A stretch of 64,000 bases of DNA from Muribaculaceae bacterium Isolate-110 (HZI) (lineage in GTDB: Bacteria; Bacteroidota; Bacteroidia; Bacteroidales; Muribaculaceae). The notes under the pieces were generated by a model, which was not told where the DNA came from, made no database searches, and saw only the letters and a list, made by a program, of their open reading frames with translations. The stretch is taken from NCBI GenBank assembly GCA_003762875.1, contig RIBL01000014.1:18981-82980 (forward strand). Reading direction: 5' to 3'. This document shows positions 59,034 to 64,000 of this stretch, piece after piece. A program made the position numbers and the translations under genes. Within the stretch, counting starts at the first letter, position 1. Each line of letters opens with the position of its first letter.

Positions 59034-61103
59034 TTACTGTTGTGAGTAACCGTATTTGTTGACATACGCACCATGTGAACGTGCTATTTCCGAAGCGGGA
59101 TAAGGAAGGATGTAGCGCACGACAGGCAACTGGTCGACTGTAGGATTCTCTGACGGGTCAGGACAGTGGTCAAGATTTCCGTTACGCATGAGATTAATTG
59201 AACCGGTGGGGCTGTACTGTATGAAACCGAGAAGCGAGTAACGGATTTCATCCTTGGGCTCCTGGGCATCATCATTCCACCAGGCAAACACATCCTCATC
59301 AGTCCAACTGGAGGTAGATATGCTTGCGCTGCCGAGTTTGGTATATTTGTTCTTGGCCTCGGCAATCTGCGAGCTTGTCCACTTCTCATAGGGATTGGCA
59401 GCCCAGCAGACCATAATGTCATTGTTGGGGAACTGACGCTCCGAGTAAACTGCCTCCTTGGTGATAGGATCAAGGTTTTTGTAGGTACGCAGAGTGGCAA
59501 TCTTATAGGGAAGTTTGTCATAGCCACCGCTGTAACCGAAGTCGTGCTCAGAAACGAGGTCGGTGTAGGTCGACGAACCACCGGCGTCCTCGGCAATAGC
59601 GAGGTTACGGAAGAATGTCCAGTAGAGCTCTACACTGTACATGTTGTTGCGCACGAGGTCGCGCCAGCGCATATTCTCGCCGGCAAACTCAAACTTGCGC
59701 TCGTCAAGGATGGTCTTCTTAAACTCCTCATAGTCACCGCACGCAAAGGCTTCGGCCTTGATGGGATTGGTGTTGCGGAACGCACGCTTGCGTACTTCCT
59801 TTACAGCATCGATGGCATCGGTTGTAGGCTGGCCTTCGATTTCGTTGTCAGCCTCGGCAAACATAAGGAGCACGTCGGCATAACGGAGGTAGGGATAGTT
59901 GATACCGGTGCTGCCCTGAGAGCTGCGGCCAAGACCTCCGGTGACCCAGAGCTTGGACCACTTACCGTTCTGTACAGTGTAAGAGTTCTCAAAACGGCAT
60001 GTGTACTCCGAACCTTCGGCTGTGTAGCGGAAAAGCTGGTTGACATAATCGCGACGCTCGTCATCCTCGTCAAACATGAAGCGATAGAGAGCGTTGAGAC
60101 GAGCACTTGACTTGGCTTCGCCATAGGGATGGGGTGACTGACCCTCATAAAGCTCCATCTTGGGGCCGTGGATGTAACCGATGTTACCGGTCGACTCCTT
60201 GCCGAAGGGGATTTCGAAGATGGGGTCGTCGTTGTTGGTCACGATATTGTTGCACTCGTCAACAAAGACCTTGTAGTAATCCTTGCTGAGATTATGCACA
60301 TTGGAGTCGATAACCTTCTTGGCATACTCACGTGCAGTCTTATAGAATTCAAGATAATTGGCTGCACGGGTCATCTTGCCATAGGTATCACCGTCGGGGG
60401 CGAGATACCAACCGCCGGCTGTCATTGCCAGACGGGCGATCATGGCATAGGCAGCCTGACGCGAGATACGCTCAACACCTTCGCTGAGCGAAGAGGGGTC
60501 TTTCATGCCGTCTGCGACTGACTTGATATCTTCGATACACTTGTTAAGTATCTCGATGCGGTCGGTCACAGGATAGACCATGGTGGTAGTTGTCTGTGAC
60601 GAGTTGAAAGAGAAGGGCACATCACCGAAGAGCCAGATGAGCTCGTGGTAGAACATGGCACGTGCCACCTTGGCCTCACCGATCATCTGCACGATGTCTC
60701 CGTCGGGATTCTCGGGATCATAGGCAGGCGAACCCTCGGCACCCTCGATAAAGAGGTTGCACACCTCGATGCCATGATAGAGATCTGACCAAGAGTTTTT
60801 AAGATCACTGCCGGAGGGGTCACAGTCAAAACGGCAATACTTGTTGGTTGTAGTATATTGGCTGGAATTGGAAACGAAGTCCACATCGCTGTTGCGGCAG
60901 AACGCGTTGATGAGCTTGTCGCCAAACATATTGCTCGACAGCATCGACGCATACACACCATTGCGCGCACGCTCCATGGCACGGGCGTCAGAGAATACGT
61001 CCGTCGGGAAGTTTTTTGAGGGCGCGTCCACCTCGAGGTAGTCATTGCAGCCTACGAGGGCCACAACTGACATACCGGCGATGAATATATTGCGTAGTTT
61101 CAT
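59034..61103 (-). CDS. SusD/RagB-family glycan-binding lipoprotein
   Basis: The 689-residue outer-membrane lipoprotein (signal MKLRNIFIAGMSVVALVGC, lipobox ALVGC) starts with the SusD hallmark NDYLEVDAPSKNFPTDVFSDA and continues with TPR-like helices (ARNGVYASMLSS; ARAMFYHELIWLFGDVPF; YLRYADVLLMFAEADNEI; ILDERKFEFAGENMRWRDLVR). It captures the ligand above the SusC pore and acts as its lid. It is longer than many SusD proteins (about 550), with an extended C-terminal part. It lies 42 bases after SusC. The ligand is probably a pectic oligosaccharide, judged from the neighbour. Confidence 0.95.
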   Translation of the reverse strand: MKLRNIFIAGMSVVALVGCNDYLEVDAPSKNFPTDVFSDARAMERARNGVYASMLSSNMFGDKLINAFCRNSDVDFVSNSSQYTTTNKYCRFDCDPSGSDLKNSWSDLYHGIEVCNLFIEGAEGSPAYDPENPDGDIVQMIGEAKVARAMFYHELIWLFGDVPFSFNSSQTTTTMVYPVTDRIEILNKCIEDIKSVADGMKDPSSLSEGVERISRQAAYAMIARLAMTAGGWYLAPDGDTYGKMTRAANYLEFYKTAREYAKKVIDSNVHNLSKDYYKVFVDECNNIVTNNDDPIFEIPFGKESTGNIGYIHGPKMELYEGQSPHPYGEAKSSARLNALYRFMFDEDDERRDYVNQLFRYTAEGSEYTCRFENSYTVQNGKWSKLWVTGGLGRSSQGSTGINYPYLRYADVLLMFAEADNEIEGQPTTDAIDAVKEVRKRAFRNTNPIKAEAFACGDYEEFKKTILDERKFEFAGENMRWRDLVRNNMYSVELYWTFFRNLAIAEDAGGSSTYTDLVSEHDFGYSGGYDKLPYKIATLRTYKNLDPITKEAVYSERQFPNNDIMVCWAANPYEKWTSSQIAEAKNKYTKLGSASISTSSWTDEDVFAWWNDDAQEPKDEIRYSLLGFIQYSPTGSINLMRNGNLDHCPDPSENPTVDQLPVVRYILPYPASEIARSHGAYVNKYGYSQQ

Positions 61104-61145
61104 TGTTGGATTTTACTATGTAAATGGTATAAGACTAAGTATTGA

Positions 61146-64000
61146 TTAGAATGAAAGGTTTATGCCGAGCACGTAGCTGCGTGAACGGGGATAACGGTTC
61201 ATATCATAAGAGGGGGTGAGACCGCTCTGCACGTCAACCTCGGGGTCGAAACCTGAGTAAGAGGTGATGATGAAGGGGTTGGTCACCGAAGCATAGAAGC
61301 GACACTTGCTCATGCCGGCCTTGCTGATGATGTTTGTGGGCAAGGTGTAGCCGAGGGTGATGTCGGTGCAGCGCAGGAACGAGCCGTCCTCAACAAAGTT
61401 GCTTACGGTATAGTCCTTACGCAAGTCAGCGGGATTCCACTGGGTCTTGCCGGCATTTACAGACTCATACAGCTCACGCTTTGTATCATCGCCATAGGTG
61501 TGCCATTTGCCATCGGTGTAGTTCCAGCGGTCGGTGAACTTGGAGAACACGTTGAGATAGTTGCCGTTGGTGTTACCGATCGACGATGACAGATAGTAGG
61601 CAGTAGCGTTATATACGTCAAAGTCGAGGAAGTAGGTGAAGTTGGCTACGAAGTCAAAGCCTTTCCACTGGCCATTGAGACCAAAACCGCCCTGAAGTTT
61701 GGGAGTGGTGCGGCCGATGATGGTGCGGTCCTTCTCGTCAATGCGACCGTCACCGTTGAGGTCCTTGAATTTAGGCTTACCGGGGAGTGTGGCCTTACCT
61801 GCACGGTTGGAGTCAAACATTCCGTCCATATTGACAGTCGGCTTGCAATCAAGACCCATCTTATTTATATAGGCATTATCGATGGGCTTGTAGATGCCAG
61901 CACCGGCGTCATAATAGAACTCGTCAAAGCTGTAGAGACCGTCGTAAACGTAACCGTAGATGAGACCCACCTCACCGCCTACCTCGAGACGGTAGTTGTT
62001 GCCTGCTGAAGAGTTGGCGCGTGAGTGACGGAGCTCGAGATAAGACTCGTCACCTGTGAGCTTGTCGACCTTCATCTTGTTGGCACCGATGTTGAAGCTG
62101 GCTGAGAGCACATAGTCCTTGCCGCGGAGAATGTCACCGTTGACCGAGAGCTCGAAACCGCGGTTGGTCACCTGGCCGATGTTCTGATACTGCTTGGCGT
62201 AACCCATGGTGGTGAGCACGTCGGCCTCGTAGATAAGGTCGGAAGTAGTGTTCCAGTAATACTCGGGGGTGATACGCAGACGGTTGTCGAAGAGAGCGAT
62301 GTCAAACGCGAAGTTGCGTGTCAGAGTGGTCTCCCACTTGAGGTCGGGGTTCACGAGATACTTACCGGTATCCATCCAGAGGTCACCGTCTGAGAGCGAC
62401 TTGTCAAACTCGGGACCCTCGGTGTTGTTGCTGTAGTAGAGGAATCGCCACTGGTCAGCCTTGATACGGTTGTTACCGGCCTTACCGATGGCGGCACGGA
62501 ACTTGAGCTCGTTGAGCCATGTCTGGTCCTTGAGGAAGTTTTCCTCAGAGAGCACCCATGCGCCCGATACCGAGGGGAAGTAACCCCACTGGTTGCCGGG
62601 AGCGAAGAGCGAAGAACCGTCGGCACGGAATGTGGCCGAGAGGAGATACTTGTGATTGTAGTTGTAGTTGATCTGACCGAAGTAAGAAGTGGTGCGGTCA
62701 GCGGTGCCGAGCTCGGAGGTCGACTGGTAGGGAGTACCGAGACCCATATTGTCCCATGCACGCTGGGCATCGATGTCGCGCGGGAAGTAGCGGTTCTGCT
62801 GGAAGGTGTTCTGGCTCTGTGAGTTGTAGAGCTCGAAACCTACGAGAGCATAGAAGTTGTGCATATCCTTGACGCTCCAGTCATAGCTGGCGGTGGTGGT
62901 CCAGGTGTAGGAGTTTTTCTGAGTCTTGGTGATAGAGGCCACGGGCAGGTTGTTGTGCTTCTTGCCGGTAGAGGTCAGAGGTCCGTAGAAACGCTTGTCG
63001 TCAGAGAAAGCGAAATTGTAGACACCCTCGGTGCGGAGAGTAAGGCCGGTGATGGGCTTGTACTCGAGAGCGGCCTGGTTGGTCACAGTGTAAGAGTGCT
63101 TCTTACGTGTGTTGCTGGCGATGTCGTTTACAGGGTTGGTGTAGGCAAAAGCAGCCTCGGCATCGGGGTCGGCGACACCATCGGCCCATACAAGACCAAG
63201 TTCACGGATACCGTTGGTCGGACGATAGCGGAGCACGTCAATGATACCGCCTGTGCCCACGTTGTCACCGCCGGCACCCTCGTCGCGACGATAAGATACT
63301 TTGGGGTTGAACTGGAGAGTAAGGTTGGGGAGAATCTTGGTCTGGAGCTTGGTGTGGATGTTGGTACGACGTACACCCGAGCCCATGATGATACCGCGGT
63401 CATCCGACTGGGTGATCGAGATATTGTAACGGGTCTTGTCTGTACCGCCACCGATCGAGAGGTTGGTCGAGTAGCTGAAGGGGTTGCCGCCCATCACCTC
63501 GTCCTGCCAGTCATGAGTGGGAGCGGCATTGTAAAGGTCCATATCAAGCGGGTTACCAAAGTAATAACGGAACTGGTTGGTCTCAGTAGTGTTATACTTC
63601 TTTGTCGCAGCAGCGAGGTCCCACTGATAGTTGACAAACTCGGGAGTGTTCATCAGGTCGAGCTTCTTGGAGATGTGACTGATAGAGCCCTGGGCGTTGA
63701 AGTTGACCTGGGTCTTGCCTTCCTGAGCCGACTTGGTGGTCACGATGACTACACCGTTACCACCCTTGGCACCGTAGATAGCGGTGAGCGAGGCGTCCTT
63801 GAGGATGTCGATGCTCTGGATGTCGGCCGGCGGGATGTCGTTGATGTTGTCGACCTGGAAACCGTCCACGATGTAGAGGGGGTCGTTGGCCTGGGTCACT
63901 GACGTCGCACCGCGCACGCGGATGTTGATGTCGGCACCGGGCTGACCGTCGACGGTGGTTACCTGCACACCGGCCACCTTACCCTGGAGGGCGACGGCTG
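61146..64000 (-). CDS. SusC/RagA-family TonB-linked transporter, N-terminus outside the window
   Basis: The frame is open to the right edge, and the signal peptide and the carboxypeptidase-regulatory domain lie beyond it. What is visible (about 951 residues) starts in the plug with the SusC signature [15 protein letters not shown], then [28 protein letters not shown] and [28 protein letters not shown]. The 22-strand barrel ends LGINLSF. It imports glycan fragments together with SusD, encoded next. A GTG at 63977 can be read as a start but is internal. Any regulator (ECF sigma/anti-sigma or hybrid sensor) would lie to the right of the window. Confidence 0.95.
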   Translation of the reverse strand, partial: AVALQGKVAGVQVTTVDGQPGADINIRVRGATSVTQANDPLYIVDGFQVDNINDIPPADIQSIDILKDASLTAIYGAKGGNGVVIVTTKSAQEGKTQVNFNAQGSISHISKKLDLMNTPEFVNYQWDLAAATKKYNTTETNQFRYYFGNPLDMDLYNAAPTHDWQDEVMGGNPFSYSTNLSIGGGTDKTRYNISITQSDDRGIIMGSGVRRTNIHTKLQTKILPNLTLQFNPKVSYRRDEGAGGDNVGTGGIIDVLRYRPTNGIRELGLVWADGVADPDAEAAFAYTNPVNDIASNTRKKHSYTVTNQAALEYKPITGLTLRTEGVYNFAFSDDKRFYGPLTSTGKKHNNLPVASITKTQKNSYTWTTTASYDWSVKDMHNFYALVGFELYNSQSQNTFQQNRYFPRDIDAQRAWDNMGLGTPYQSTSELGTADRTTSYFGQINYNYNHKYLLSATFRADGSSLFAPGNQWGYFPSVSGAWVLSEENFLKDQTWLNELKFRAAIGKAGNNRIKADQWRFLYYSNNTEGPEFDKSLSDGDLWMDTGKYLVNPDLKWETTLTRNFAFDIALFDNRLRITPEYYWNTTSDLIYEADVLTTMGYAKQYQNIGQVTNRGFELSVNGDILRGKDYVLSASFNIGANKMKVDKLTGDESYLELRHSRANSSAGNNYRLEVGGEVGLIYGYVYDGLYSFDEFYYDAGAGIYKPIDNAYINKMGLDCKPTVNMDGMFDSNRAGKATLPGKPKFKDLNGDGRIDEKDRTIIGRTTPKLQGGFGLNGQWKGFDFVANFTYFLDFDVYNATAYYLSSSIGNTNGNYLNVFSKFTDRWNYTDGKWHTYGDDTKRELYESVNAGKTQWNPADLRKDYTVSNFVEDGSFLRCTDITLGYTLPTNIISKAGMSKCRFYASVTNPFIITSYSGFDPEVDVQSGLTPSYDMNRYPRSRSYVLGINLSF

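Noticed and set aside
63975..63977. GTG as start of the SusC-like protein
   Set aside because: The upstream codons already encode the conserved AVALQGK segment of the SusC plug, so the gene continues past the window edge.

Overview
The window reads as chromosomal DNA of a Bacteroidales bacterium, most likely of the Muribaculaceae (S24-7) type. The evidence is SusC/SusD pairs, lipoproteins with Bacteroidota lipoboxes, the DUF6242-DUF6089-uppS-bamA-ompH-ompH envelope operon, a RibBA fusion, and repeated Bacteroidota promoter elements (-7 TAnnTTTG, sometimes with a -33 TTTG about 19 bases upstream). Most genes look GC-rich at third codon positions. Two stretches are visibly more AT-rich: the GH31 gene (14391-16916) and a five-gene block (43423-53594). 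Family assignments come from reading the sequence, not from database searches.

Layout. 1-879 is the 3' end of a DUF1593-type protein. 1117-8001 is the outer-membrane biogenesis operon (DUF6242 lipoprotein, DUF6089 barrel, UppS, BamA, two Skp/OmpH chaperones). 8241-11355 is an LptF/LptG-type permease overlapping ribBA. 11640-26238 is a pectin and galacturonate block: a GH28-GH105 fusion, a GH31 enzyme, GH43, a CE8 pectin methylesterase, then UxaB, UxaA, UxaC and a hexuronate MFS transporter. De-esterification and depolymerisation are followed by uptake of galacturonate and its conversion through tagaturonate and altronate to 2-keto-3-deoxygluconate. The kinase and aldolase for the last steps are not here. 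26823-31910 holds a ferredoxin, a small lipoprotein, glutamate dehydrogenase, an NhaD-type antiporter and another lipoprotein. 32223-34601 is a large LruC/DUF4842-like surface lipoprotein.

35085-38109 (minus strand) carries gpmI and a soluble twin-ATPase ABC protein. 38428-42371 carries a PCMD-domain protein, a BamA-like barrel and a phosphoethanolamine-transferase-like enzyme. After a DUF3943 protein comes the most unusual locus: a minus-strand operon (53594 to 43423) of a TonB-dependent receptor, a DUF4876 lipoprotein, a DUF6850 barrel and two tandem secreted C25/gingipain-like cysteine peptidases with helical-repeat tails. It is AT-rich, has palindromes in its leader and has a long hairpin before the peptidases. 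Next are a membrane histidine-kinase-like protein without the phospho-acceptor histidine, a zeta-toxin-like kinase with a small partner, and a polysaccharide utilisation locus (SusC, SusD and a DUF4957/DUF5123 lipoprotein) that runs off the right end and probably binds and imports pectin fragments.

Intergenic space is rich in palindromes of several families: GACAGGAGT units, GAGGTTGTTTAATAACAA-tipped MITE-like elements, GGTTATGAGG units, ATGGAAAATCGG hairpins and TTTGAGC-core palindromes. No tRNA, rRNA, CRISPR array or transposase gene was seen.
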